Assembly (NCBI GenBank): GCA_913060515.1
Contig: CAJXRZ010000040.1
Span: forward strand, 1-55,000
Length of the DNA stretch: 55,000 bases
Direction: 5' to 3'
DNA from: an uncultured Pseudomonadota bacterium
GTDB taxonomy: Bacteria > Myxococcota_A > UBA796 > CAJQPC01
Position 1 is the stretch's first letter; each line of letters opens with the position of its first letter. A program made the translations under genes and the position numbers. Positions 18,029-28,213 of this stretch are shown here, in pieces. Under the pieces are notes generated by a model. The model saw nothing but the letters and a program-made list of their open reading frames with translations, was not told the origin of the DNA and did not search any database.

Positions 18029-18031
18029 GTA

Positions 18032-18072
18032 CCAACTCCTCGGTTTTTGGACTATCGACACAGCGGAGTTGG
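18032..18072. repeat. Inverted repeat CCAACTCC / GGAGTTGG
   Basis: Perfect 8-nt arms at 18032-18039 and 18065-18072 are separated by 25 nt, in the gap between a stop codon and the sensor kinase start. There is no T-run after it, so it could be an operator for the kinase gene or a weak transcript hairpin. Confidence 0.45.
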
Positions 18073-18109
18073 GCTGAAAGTGAAAGCGCGATCTCCTCAC
18101 GCTTGACCC

Positions 18110-19884
18110 TTGAAATCCGAACAGTGTTCTCATCCTGGAGAGCGAGTCATCCCCTCCCGTCCTGCAATCACTGAAATCCGACTTCGTTTGGCTTGGCTGG
18201 GCGCAACGCTCATCTCCGTTTGCTCGGTGTTGGTCGGCCTTCTGACGTGGGCCTTTGGGGAGCCCTACGCGGGGATGGCGTCCGTCCTCTTCGGGGTTGT
18301 GATTGGCGCTCTGGCGCCCATCATTCGACGCTCGTCCGGTCAGCGCCTTCTTGCAGGGCACCTGCTCTGCGGCTGCATGGCCGCGTTCTTGATCGTGATG
18401 AGCTTCCTCTTCGGGGACTACCAGGGCTTGGCGCCCTTCGCGCTCCCTGCGTTGACGGCCTTGGCGTTCTTTCTGACGGGCATGCGCGGCGCGGTGATCT
18501 GGACCTTGGTGCCACTACTGAGCTTCACGGGCATGGTCCTGGCGGGAGACGCCATGCCGGCCAGTCTCCACCTGCACCCCATCGAAGACTTGCTGGTACA
18601 TGCGACGGTGGTCATCACCTCTTTGGGGGTCCTGGGGGTCAGTTGGGGATTTGCCCAGCAGGAAGAGCGCCGCAATGCCTTGGCATTGAGCTCTCAGCTC
18701 GCCGCCGAGAAAGCGAGGGAGGAGGCTGAGAGCGCTCTGAACGAGGCGCGGCTTGCCCGCTCCGCCGCCGAGGCCGCCAGCCAGTCCAAGTCAGCCTTCC
18801 TGGCCGCAATGAGCCATGAGATCCGCACCCCGCTCAACGCCGTGATCGGCGCCGCTCAGCTCCTGAGGGAGGCAAAGGGGGAGGGCGAGAGGTGCTGCTG
18901 GACACCATCCAACAGTCTGGCGTGGCCCTCGTTGGCCAGATCGGGGATGTACTAGACTTCTCTCGGGTCGAGGCCGGTGAGCTGCAGGTCATGGCCGTTC
19001 CCTGTGGCCCGGTCGCGCTGGCCGAGCAGGTGGTCGCGGTCTTTAGAGCCCAAGCACAAGACAAGGGGCTGCACCTCTTTGTGGAGCTGGAAGGGCACGT
19101 TCCAAGTCGTGTGGAGATGGACCCGGACCGGGTGCGTCAGATTCTGCTGAACTTGGTGGGCAATGCCATGAAGTTCACCCGCCAGGGACACGTTCGTCTG
19201 GCCCTCTCCGCTGCGGATGGGCGCTTGCGGGTGATGGTCGATGACACCGGGCCAGGCATCCCTCCCCAAGACCGGGCCCGCATCTTCGAGCCCTTCAGGC
19301 AGGTGGAAGAGGGCCTGTCTCGAAGCCACGGTGGCTCCGGGCTCGGTTTGGCCATCTCCCGTGGCCTGAGCTTGGCGATGGGGGGCAGCTTGGAGTTGCT
19401 CCCTTCGGACGTGGGCTGTCGTTTCGTGTTGGAGCTGCCGGCGCCCGTGGTCCAGGTGCCCGAGCAAGTCGTCATCCAAGCGATCCCCGAGAACCTGCGC
19501 GTGCTCCTGGTCGAAGACAACCCGGTCAACCGCATGATCGCCAGCACCATGCTCCAGCGTCTGGGCGCTCAAGTTCGGGTGGCCGAGCACGGCAAGATGG
19601 CGCTGGACGCCTTGGCCCAGCAGGCCTTCGACTTGGTGCTCATGGACTTGCAGATGCCCGTGATGGACGGGCTCACGGCGACACGGGCCATTCGGGCCAT
19701 TCCCGAGCTGGCCAAGCTGCCGGTGGTCGTCCTGACTGCCAACGCCTTCGCCGAGGACCGGGCGGCAGCTTTGGCCTGCGGCGCCACGGACTTCTTGAGC
19801 AAGCCCGTGCAGCAAGAGGACCTGGCCGACGCCCTTCGCCGCTACGGCTCCGCCGAGTCTGCTATGGCTTCAGAACCAGCGTAA
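18110..19884 (+). pseudogene. Hybrid sensor histidine kinase with receiver domain, split by an apparent 1-nt deletion
   Basis: The gene begins at a TTG (18110). It encodes about six membrane helices (residues 24-190), a coiled linker, HisKA with [14 protein letters not shown] (His236), HATPase_c with ILLNLVGNAMKFT, DDTGPGIPPQDRARIFEPF and GGSGLGLAISRGL, and a receiver domain with LVLMDLQMPVMDG (Asp513 after correction), ending near TDFLSKPV. The reading frame changes within HisKA. Adding one G to the five-G run at 18877-18881 restores [19 protein letters not shown], a continuous 591-residue kinase. It is either an assembly error or a real frameshift. The signal sensed is unknown. The end overlaps the convergent penicillin acylase gene by 23 nt. 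Confidence 0.85.
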
Positions 19885-22165
19885 ACTCCGCGGCGCGCTC
19901 CACGTCGGCATCGGCGTACCAGAGGGGCACGCTGCCACCGGTCTTCCAGGTTCGAAGCTGATCCTGGTAGTTGCGAGAGCCTGGGTGTCCGGACTGACCT
20001 GGGGGCATCACCACCGTGGCCTGGCTGGGGTCGTTCAGGGGTGTGATCACGCGGATGCTGGGGATCCAGGTGGTCTCGTAGCTGCGGGCCCAGTTGAAGA
20101 CGCCCACGTTGACCGTGTTGCAAGATCCGCCGTAGTCCAGCTCGCCTGCGTCCAGAACCTTGACGCCGAAGGGATGCACGAAGCGCACCTTGTGGGCCGC
20201 ACCCCAGCTCCAGGTCGAGGAGTCCTCGCCGTAGACCAGCTTGAGGTTGTCGTGTGCCCGCAGCATGGCCGTTCGTGTGGCGCTGTCCGGGTCCGCGACG
20301 AGCTGAGCGAGCCCACCGGGGGTGTCCAAGAGGCTGCGGCCCGGGGAGGACAGACGCAGGACCAGGTCGATCTGATCGGCGTTGAAGCCCTTCTCTTCCA
20401 GGGCCAAGATGACCAGCTGCTTCTGGAGCTCGGCGTAGACCAGGGGTGCGATGCTGCGCTCCGGGGTCTCAAAGTCCCAGCCCTCTAGAGCTTGCTGCAC
20501 CCACTGTGCGCCGGCGGACTTTGGCTCCAAACCTTCGAGCAGGGGGCCCAGTGTGGCCTGAGCGTGGGTGTCCAGAGTGTCCATCTGCACGTCGGCGATG
20601 GTCGCCAGGCTGTGCTTGTTGGTGGCCCGCAGCAGCGCGTCGATGCGGTCCTCTCGCCACGGCTGCATGTAGGCGGTGCCCAGGGTTTCCGGCGAGTCGT
20701 AGTCCTCGAGCTCGGGAGGGCGTGCGTTGGCACTCACCAGCATCTGGCTCTTGGGGTTGAGCACCTTGGGGTGCTTCTCCACCAGGCCGGTCCAGCCGTG
20801 GTACTCCGAGGAGCCTGGGTAGGGGATGCGGCCTGTGTGGGCCTCGCGGGTGGGGAGCTGTCCCACAGCCCGGTAGGCGATGTTCCCTTCGCTGTCGCCA
20901 AAGACCATGTTCAAGGCGGTGATCGGCTGCTTCAACTCCAGGGCATTGAGGGTCTCAATGTCAGGGGAGGTGTTGATGGCGCGCAAGAAGTCGGGGCTGC
21001 CATCGGGCTGCTCCAAGGCGGTCCAGCGCAGGGCCAGGATGTGGGTGCCGCTCAGCTCTGTGACCACCGGTCCGACCTCGGTCCACTGCGTCGTGTGGGA
21101 CTCGCTGAGCCCTTCGGGCAGCGCCACCGTCTGCTCCCGGACCTGAAGCTTCTTCTTCTCGCCCTTGAGAATGTAGCCATCCTCGCCGTCCCGCTCGAGC
21201 ACCACGTAGTCCACGTAGTCGCCCATCAGGTTCGTCATGCCCCAGGCCAGGGTGTCGTTGTGCCCGCTGACGACCCAGGGAAGCCCGGGCATGCTCGCGC
21301 CCGCCACGTGAACACCACCGCCCTGGCCCTCGTAGACGTACCAGCTGTTGGGGACACGCACGGGCAGGTGGGGGTCGTTGGCGAGGATGGGGGCCTCGCC
21401 CTTGGAGCGCTCGGGTCCCACAACCCAGGCGTTGCTGGCCTCTCCATCGGCGCCCTTTGGACCCATGATGTCCATGAAACCCTGGAACTCGGTGGTGTAT
21501 CCACCGGTCTCCATGTCCTTGAGCTGATTCCAGTAGGGGTCGGTGCGGGGGGTGGTCTCCAGGCGCCGGAACAGGGCGTCCACGTCGTCGCGCTCCAGCT
21601 TGTCCCGCAGCTCGAAGGCGGCCAGCTCCTGCCACTGTCCGGAGCTCAGGCCCAGGGACTGGAGGAAGGTCATGGCCATGGAGTCAATGGGTGTCCAGGG
21701 CGCCCACTGGGGGTCCGTCTCCAGCAGTCGGTACTCGATCGGTGGCGCCTTCGAGGTCTCCGCGCCCGCGTTCACGCCTTGGGCGTAGGCGGCCAGCTGG
21801 AAGCGCGTGTCCGGGTCCATCGCCTTCAGGCTGGCCTTGGCGCGCTCCTGGAGCTGCAGGCTCTGCATGAAGGCATCGAACTCTGCAAAGTCGGGCCCGA
21901 GGATCTCCGACATGCGGCCGTAGGCCATGCGGCGAACCATATCCATCTGCCACTGGCGGTCCTGGGCGTGTACAAATCCCACGCTGTAGCTCAGGTCGGC
22001 CTCGCTGGCGGCGCGGATGTGAGGGATACCCTTGGCATCGCGCATCACGCTCACCTCGCCGCCCAGTCCGGGGGCGGACACCTCTCCCTCTACCGTCGGC
22101 AGGGAGCGGCCTTGGGTCATCAACGAGGTCACAGCACAGCCAGAGAGCAACAGCAGCAAGGACAT
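19862..22165 (-). CDS. Penicillin acylase-family (Ntn hydrolase) lipoprotein
   Basis: 767 residues from the ATG at 22165 (AGGAG upstream). The N-terminus MSLLLLLSGC is a very short lipoprotein signal. The alpha-chain region has DAKGIPHIRA and GFVHAQDRQWQMDMVRR. The autocatalytic cleavage site is Ala-Ser-Asn-Ala-Trp, with nucleophile Ser244, followed by GPERSKGEAPILANDPHL. The family hydrolyses amide bonds of beta-lactams, N-acyl-homoserine lactones or other acyl amides; quorum-signal quenching is possible but cannot be told from sequence. It is probably outer-membrane or periplasmic. It lies just downstream of a LysR gene on the same strand. Confidence 0.9.
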   Translation of the reverse strand: MSLLLLLSGCAVTSLMTQGRSLPTVEGEVSAPGLGGEVSVMRDAKGIPHIRAASEADLSYSVGFVHAQDRQWQMDMVRRMAYGRMSEILGPDFAEFDAFMQSLQLQERAKASLKAMDPDTRFQLAAYAQGVNAGAETSKAPPIEYRLLETDPQWAPWTPIDSMAMTFLQSLGLSSGQWQELAAFELRDKLERDDVDALFRRLETTPRTDPYWNQLKDMETGGYTTEFQGFMDIMGPKGADGEASNAWVVGPERSKGEAPILANDPHLPVRVPNSWYVYEGQGGGVHVAGASMPGLPWVVSGHNDTLAWGMTNLMGDYVDYVVLERDGEDGYILKGEKKKLQVREQTVALPEGLSESHTTQWTEVGPVVTELSGTHILALRWTALEQPDGSPDFLRAINTSPDIETLNALELKQPITALNMVFGDSEGNIAYRAVGQLPTREAHTGRIPYPGSSEYHGWTGLVEKHPKVLNPKSQMLVSANARPPELEDYDSPETLGTAYMQPWREDRIDALLRATNKHSLATIADVQMDTLDTHAQATLGPLLEGLEPKSAGAQWVQQALEGWDFETPERSIAPLVYAELQKQLVILALEEKGFNADQIDLVLRLSSPGRSLLDTPGGLAQLVADPDSATRTAMLRAHDNLKLVYGEDSSTWSWGAAHKVRFVHPFGVKVLDAGELDYGGSCNTVNVGVFNWARSYETTWIPSIRVITPLNDPSQATVVMPPGQSGHPGSRNYQDQLRTWKTGGSVPLWYADADVERAAEFTLVLKP

Positions 22166-22223
22166 GGGTTTTTTCTCCTGAGCGGAGGATATCCCGCGCG
22201 CCCCTCGGCACCGAACTTGAGGC

Positions 22224-23159
22224 TTAGGGCCGGTGCCACCCCTCGCTGTGTCGGCCATGGGAGGAGAGCATGGCCTCGCCGGCGCTCTGGATGAAGGATT
22301 CCAGCGCGGTCAGGAAGGCCTTGATCTTAGGAGAGTTTCGGCGAATTGAAGGATAAAGCACATAAAAGCGTGATTTTCGTCCGAGGCTCTCTGATAGCAC
22401 CACCGTGAGTTCGCCCTTGGCCAGAGGCACTGCCACAGCGGTCATGGGCAGAAGGGCAATGCCCAGGCCGCCGACAGCGCACTCCGCCAAGGTGTGCAGG
22501 TCGTCCGATGTCAGCACGGGGTTGACGGCAATCTCACTCCCGTCTCTGCAGGGCCAGTGCTGGGCGTGGTGGGGATCGCTGGCCACGGTGAGCAGCGCGT
22601 GCTCTGCCAGGTCCTCCAGACGCTCCGGGCGTCCTTGTTGCTGGAGGTACGCCGGCGAGGCCACCGCGATGCGGTCCGATGGGCCCAAGCCCACCGCGAT
22701 CCAGTCCAGCTCCCCCAGTGGACCCTCACTGAGGATCACGTCGGCCACCTCGATGCTCTCCTGCAGCGGCTTGGGGCTGCTGACCAGGCGCAGGGCGACG
22801 GCAGGGCAGTGGCTGCGCAGAGTGGAGACGAAGCCTGCTGCGAACTCACGGCCCAGGCCGGTTTGCGTGGCGATGACCAAGGTGCCTCGAGGCACCTCGT
22901 CGACCTGTTGTACGTCCTCGCCCAGGCGCTTTGCTTGGGCCAGCAGGGGGGCACCACGGGTCTGCAGCAGTCGCCCAGCTTCCGTCAGTCGGAGAGCCCG
23001 GGTGCTGCGCTCGAAGAGGGGCGTTCCCAGGGAGCGCTCGTAGCGTGTCAGGCGCCTGCTCAGGGTGGCGCGGGGGATCCCAAGGCGTCGGGAGACCTCG
23101 GTGAAGGAGCCCGCTTCGGCCAGCTCTAGGAACAGGCTCAGCTCAGGTAGTACGTCCAT
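22224..23159 (-). CDS. LysR-family transcriptional regulator
   Basis: 311 residues. The N-terminal winged helix-turn-helix reads FLELAEAGSFTEVSRRLGIPRATLSRRLTRYERSLGTPLFERSTRALRLTEAG (split here as separate LysR landmarks, residues about 8-60). A periplasmic-binding-like effector domain follows. I chose the ATG at 23159 because the family usually begins a few residues before this helix. It is divergent from the di-iron protein gene (101-nt gap) and upstream of the acylase gene, so either is a likely target. Confidence 0.92.
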   Translation of the reverse strand: MDVLPELSLFLELAEAGSFTEVSRRLGIPRATLSRRLTRYERSLGTPLFERSTRALRLTEAGRLLQTRGAPLLAQAKRLGEDVQQVDEVPRGTLVIATQTGLGREFAAGFVSTLRSHCPAVALRLVSSPKPLQESIEVADVILSEGPLGELDWIAVGLGPSDRIAVASPAYLQQQGRPERLEDLAEHALLTVASDPHHAQHWPCRDGSEIAVNPVLTSDDLHTLAECAVGGLGIALLPMTAVAVPLAKGELTVVLSESLGRKSRFYVLYPSIRRNSPKIKAFLTALESFIQSAGEAMLSSHGRHSEGWHRP

Positions 23160-23260
23160 TGTGTCCAGTAGGGCGATTTGTGCACGAATCATGTGCATCT
23201 TTGGGGCTTCCGATCGTTCAACATTGGGTGAACCCTGTCAATACCCCTCTAGGAGTTCCC
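23160..23260. promoter_or_regulatory. Divergent promoter region between LysR and di-iron genes
   Basis: This 101-nt gap should hold both promoters and any LysR binding site. TGTGCAC and TGTGCAT occur about 12 nt apart at roughly 23180-23200. An AGGAG ribosome-binding site precedes the ATG at 23261. No clear -35/-10 pair is visible. Confidence 0.4.
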
Positions 23261-24160
23261 ATGTCCCCCGCCGTGATGTCCCCACCCGTGATTCGGAGCG
23301 CAAAGAGCCTCTACGCCTCCGTTCCGGAGCGGGAGCGCGCCGATGATTTGTTCTTGGACTACCTGGGCTTTCTGGACCGCCGGAACGGCGGGGTGGAGGG
23401 TGAGGACTCCTTTCACCTTCGAGAAGCCGCGATGGAGGACATGGCCCAGTGGGAGGGGCACTACAGCGGCAAGGTCGACGGTGAGCGCTTCAACCGGCTC
23501 TACGCCAAGTACTCTCCATCGGCGGACATCAGCCAGGACGAGCTGGCCTTGCTGGCTTTCGCCAAAGTGAACGCTGGAGAGGCCTATGGCGTCGAGGTGA
23601 CCTCGAAGGCGCGGGCCCATCTCATGAGTCGGCCGGAGCCCATCTTTCGGGTCGAGCGCATCTTGGCCAAGGAAGAGACCTTCCACACCCAAATCCTGGT
23701 GGGCGCCGCGCAGCACTTTGAGGGACTTCAGGTCACGGGCGCTTGGTCTCCCCCCATGCCCCTTCGGGTGCTGATCTTCTGCTTGGCCAAGTTCCCTCCC
23801 AGCCTCTTCCATCCGGTGCTTCTGGCCGCGGAGATCTCTGGGGTCTACACCTTCAACTGGCTGCTACAGCGGCTCTCCACCCTCTTCCCCAACGACCCCA
23901 AGATTCGGGAGAGCATGGAGCGGCGGCTCATCGAGATCCTGATCGATGAGGTCGGACACGTGGCCTACAACCGGCTGGCGGTCGGTCCCAAGGGGCTTCA
24001 GTTCGCCAAGGCCATGGGCGCAAGAGTGCTCGAGGGCAACGCGATCAACACCCCGGAGATCCCAGCTTTGGGCATGGATTTGAACGTGCGGCGCCAGATC
24101 GCCAACTTTGACTTTGCCGATCTACCCGAGGAGGTGCGGCGCAAGGCGTGGTTTGTGTGA
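23261..24160 (+). CDS. Ferritin-like di-iron protein, AurF-type oxygenase candidate
   Basis: 299 residues, mostly helical. Two ExxH pairs in separate helices, Glu139-x-x-His142 (KEETFHTQIL) and Glu230-x-x-His233 (IDEVGHVAYNR), with further Glu residues in AGEAYGVEV and AAEISGVYTFNW, fit a di-iron ferritin-like fold. Non-haem N- or C-oxygenases of the AurF/CmlI type have this spacing pattern, but I cannot assign a substrate. The start is the ATG with AGGAG just upstream. The divergent LysR gene suggests inducer-controlled expression. Confidence 0.65.
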   Translation: MSPAVMSPPVIRSAKSLYASVPERERADDLFLDYLGFLDRRNGGVEGEDSFHLREAAMEDMAQWEGHYSGKVDGERFNRLYAKYSPSADISQDELALLAFAKVNAGEAYGVEVTSKARAHLMSRPEPIFRVERILAKEETFHTQILVGAAQHFEGLQVTGAWSPPMPLRVLIFCLAKFPPSLFHPVLLAAEISGVYTFNWLLQRLSTLFPNDPKIRESMERRLIEILIDEVGHVAYNRLAVGPKGLQFAKAMGARVLEGNAINTPEIPALGMDLNVRRQIANFDFADLPEEVRRKAWFV

Positions 24161-24173
24161 TACATGCCGCGCC

Positions 24174-24568
24174 ATGTCTGAGACCCCTCCACTCTGCGTC
24201 GTAGCCGCCCAGATCGAAAGAGACGGGCGCTTCCTGATCACCCAGCGTCGGCCGAGCGCCGTTCTGCCACTCCTCTGGGAGTTTCCCGGTGGCAAGCTGG
24301 AGGAGGGAGAGACCAAGGTGGAGTGTCTGACCCGTGAGCTGGAGCACCGCATCGGCGTGCGCGTGCGGGACCCGGTCAAGAGCATGGAGGTGCTGCATCC
24401 CTACAGCGGCTACACCCTGCGTCTGGTGGTCTACAGCTGCACTCTGAGCGCGGACCAAGAGCCTCAGGCGCTCAATTGCCACGCGGTCAAGTGGGTGCTG
24501 CCGGAGGAGCTGGCCCAGCACGAGTTTCCAGGGGCGGATCAAGAGAGCGTGGATCAGCTCTTGGGACT

Positions 24569-24572
<4 letters not shown>
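24174..24572 (+). CDS. Nudix-fold protein with degenerate Nudix box
   Basis: 132 residues, MutT-sized. VVAAQIERDGRFLITQRRP and LWEFPGGKLEEGE are typical of MutT-type (d)NTP pyrophosphohydrolases. The Nudix box should read GX5EX7REUXEEXGU. Here Gly40, Glu46, Arg54 and Glu55 are kept, but the metal-binding Glu pair is His58-Arg59 (RELEHRIGV). It may bind nucleotides without hydrolysing them, or hydrolyse poorly. Its stop codon overlaps the stop of the convergent beta-helix gene. Confidence 0.85.
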
Positions 24573-26410
<1,838 letters not shown>

Positions 26411-26416
26411 GGCGGT

Positions 26417-26422
26417 ACTCTA
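26417..26422 (-). promoter_or_regulatory. -10-like TAGAGT before the 613-residue beta-helix gene
   Basis: TAGAGT lies 6 nt before the ATG at 26410. The first three bases are also the stop codon of the upstream paralogue, so it may be coincidental. Confidence 0.3.
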
Positions 26423-28141
26423 CCCTTGTTCTTGCTTGGCCCACTCTCTGCGCTTCCGGTTCAGGCCAAGCAGAGGAAGCGCCAAGAGAAAGCCGGCCAA
26501 GCCGCCGCCGCCAGAGCACCCTCCCATCAGGGTTAGCTCTGAGGGGTCTGCGGGGTTCCATCCAAGCTCGAAGTCCTCGGCGCCAGGTCCGCCAAAGGCG
26601 CCAATGTCCGAGATTGTGCCATCTTTGTCGGCGATGTTTGGATCACCTGCATCGATCAAGGCGCTGCCGGTGTCCGGGACGGGGTCGATCTCACAGTTGG
26701 TAGGGTCGGCCAAGAACGCAGGATCAAATCCGGGTTCCACGTTAATTTGGTTGCCTTCGCCAGCCTGAATGCCCAGGCCAAAGTCGGCCTCGACGTTGTC
26801 GTAGAACAGGTTGTAGGAGAAGGTCAGGTCGATGGGGGCTTCCCCTGCGTTCAGGGTTGTTCCTGCGACTACCGCATTGTTGATGAACTCGACGCCCGTG
26901 AAAACGCCGCCAAAGATGGGGCCCGCGTTGTCCACAAAGGTGTTGTTGACCAAGCTCAAGTCACCGCCTTGACCGCCAAAGAGGGGGGCGTTGACGGGCA
27001 GGTTGCGAAAGACGGTGTTGATGACGTAGATCTGAGAGGAGGTAGAGATCAGCGGCCCATTGTCGTTCGCTACCCCACAGAATCGGCCGTTCTCTACCGA
27101 GAGGGCGACCCCTTCGGCGTAGAGCGCACCTCCTTCCCGTCCACCACCGCCGATCATGTGCAAGTCGGCGACTTTCACGCTCGTCCCGCCACGTGCGTAG
27201 ACCAGTCCTCCGCCTTGCTCGCCGTAGCACTCCTTGCAGACCACCTCGTTCAGCGCCAGGTTTCCGCCGTCGGCCAGGTGGAAGGCGCCCCCTTGTGCGC
27301 CCTTGCCCTCGACGATGTCCAGCATGCGCCAGTCGTGTTGTCCTGCGCCGAGTTGAACCGCGGTGTTTCCGGCGTTCTCGATGGACAGGCCGCTCACAGT
27401 CGTGTCGACCTCGCCAAAGGTCAGCGCGGCCGAACCTGCGCTCTCTCCACCCACGTTCGCGATGCGACCGCCAGTGATGTTGAGGCTCTGGCTGCCGGAG
27501 TCGCTGTAGACGGCGATGGCCGGCCCGCTTGCGTTGTCAATTTCGGTGTCCACGAGCGTCAGTGTGTGACCAGACTCAGCGGAGCGCAGGGCGACGGCGT
27601 AGTTCTTGAACTCGTAGGGGTTTGTGTTTCCAGTCTCCGGTGTGTTTCCCACGAAGGAGCAGTCGATGAGCGTCAGGTCGGAGTCGCTTGCCCAGGCCAA
27701 GCCCCTACTGGCCAGTCCGGTCACAGAGACGCGCTCGGCCGTGAGACTGGAATCCTCCGTCGCCAGCATCGCCGCATGGTGGATTGTGCCCCCACTCCCG
27801 CGTTCCATGGGGTCGGTGTAGCTCGCGGCTACGGGGGTGATCTCCAAGTCCACCAGAGTGACGTTCGCCCCGTTGTACGCGTGTACCTCTCGAAAGACCC
27901 GGGACTCCCCAGGGTCCGAGGACCGTATGATGACGTCGACGCTAAAGGCCAGGCCCATTGGGTAGCCGTTGGTGCTGATCTCGTAGGACTCGTTGTAGTC
28001 CGGGTACAGCAAGAACTCTATGGGCTGTGATGCAGTTGATCCCTCCGCCACCAGGGCCGCAGAGACCGAGGGGTAGTCCTGGTTCGTTCCGATGGTGAAG
28101 GTAGTGGCACCGGAGGCGAGGGAAGAGAGGAGCAGGATCAT
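26420..28141 (-). CDS. Surface beta-helix protein, second tandem paralogue
   Basis: 573 residues from the ATG at 28141. The signal is MILLLSSLASGA. TATGCT 6 nt before this ATG supports it over the longer frame from 28198. The body is a beta-helix with repeated Asn-Asn-Thr/Phe-Val-Asp turns (NNTFVDNAGPIFGG). The choice-of-anchor Q part reads GSALIDAGDPNIADKDGTIS and DIGAFGGPG. The tail is LMGGCSGGGGLAG, a hydrophobic run and NRKRR. It is 9 nt before the next paralogue and 72 nt after the previous one, so the three are likely expressed together. It lacks the Asp-Thr-Gly linker. Confidence 0.85.
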   Translation of the reverse strand: MILLLSSLASGATTFTIGTNQDYPSVSAALVAEGSTASQPIEFLLYPDYNESYEISTNGYPMGLAFSVDVIIRSSDPGESRVFREVHAYNGANVTLVDLEITPVAASYTDPMERGSGGTIHHAAMLATEDSSLTAERVSVTGLASRGLAWASDSDLTLIDCSFVGNTPETGNTNPYEFKNYAVALRSAESGHTLTLVDTEIDNASGPAIAVYSDSGSQSLNITGGRIANVGGESAGSAALTFGEVDTTVSGLSIENAGNTAVQLGAGQHDWRMLDIVEGKGAQGGAFHLADGGNLALNEVVCKECYGEQGGGLVYARGGTSVKVADLHMIGGGGREGGALYAEGVALSVENGRFCGVANDNGPLISTSSQIYVINTVFRNLPVNAPLFGGQGGDLSLVNNTFVDNAGPIFGGVFTGVEFINNAVVAGTTLNAGEAPIDLTFSYNLFYDNVEADFGLGIQAGEGNQINVEPGFDPAFLADPTNCEIDPVPDTGSALIDAGDPNIADKDGTISDIGAFGGPGAEDFELGWNPADPSELTLMGGCSGGGGLAGFLLALPLLGLNRKRREWAKQEQG

Positions 28142-28147
28142 GCATGC

Positions 28148-28153
28148 AGCATA
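28148..28153 (-). promoter_or_regulatory. -10-like TATGCT for the middle beta-helix gene
   Basis: TATGCT lies 6 nt before the ATG at 28141, with no Shine-Dalgarno sequence. It helps to choose this start over an upstream one. Confidence 0.45.
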
Positions 28154-28213
28154 GATCCGCGCGCGCCGACCGTGCCCCCCAACGGAAGTCTTTCGCAAGC
28201 TGCGCGAAAGAGG

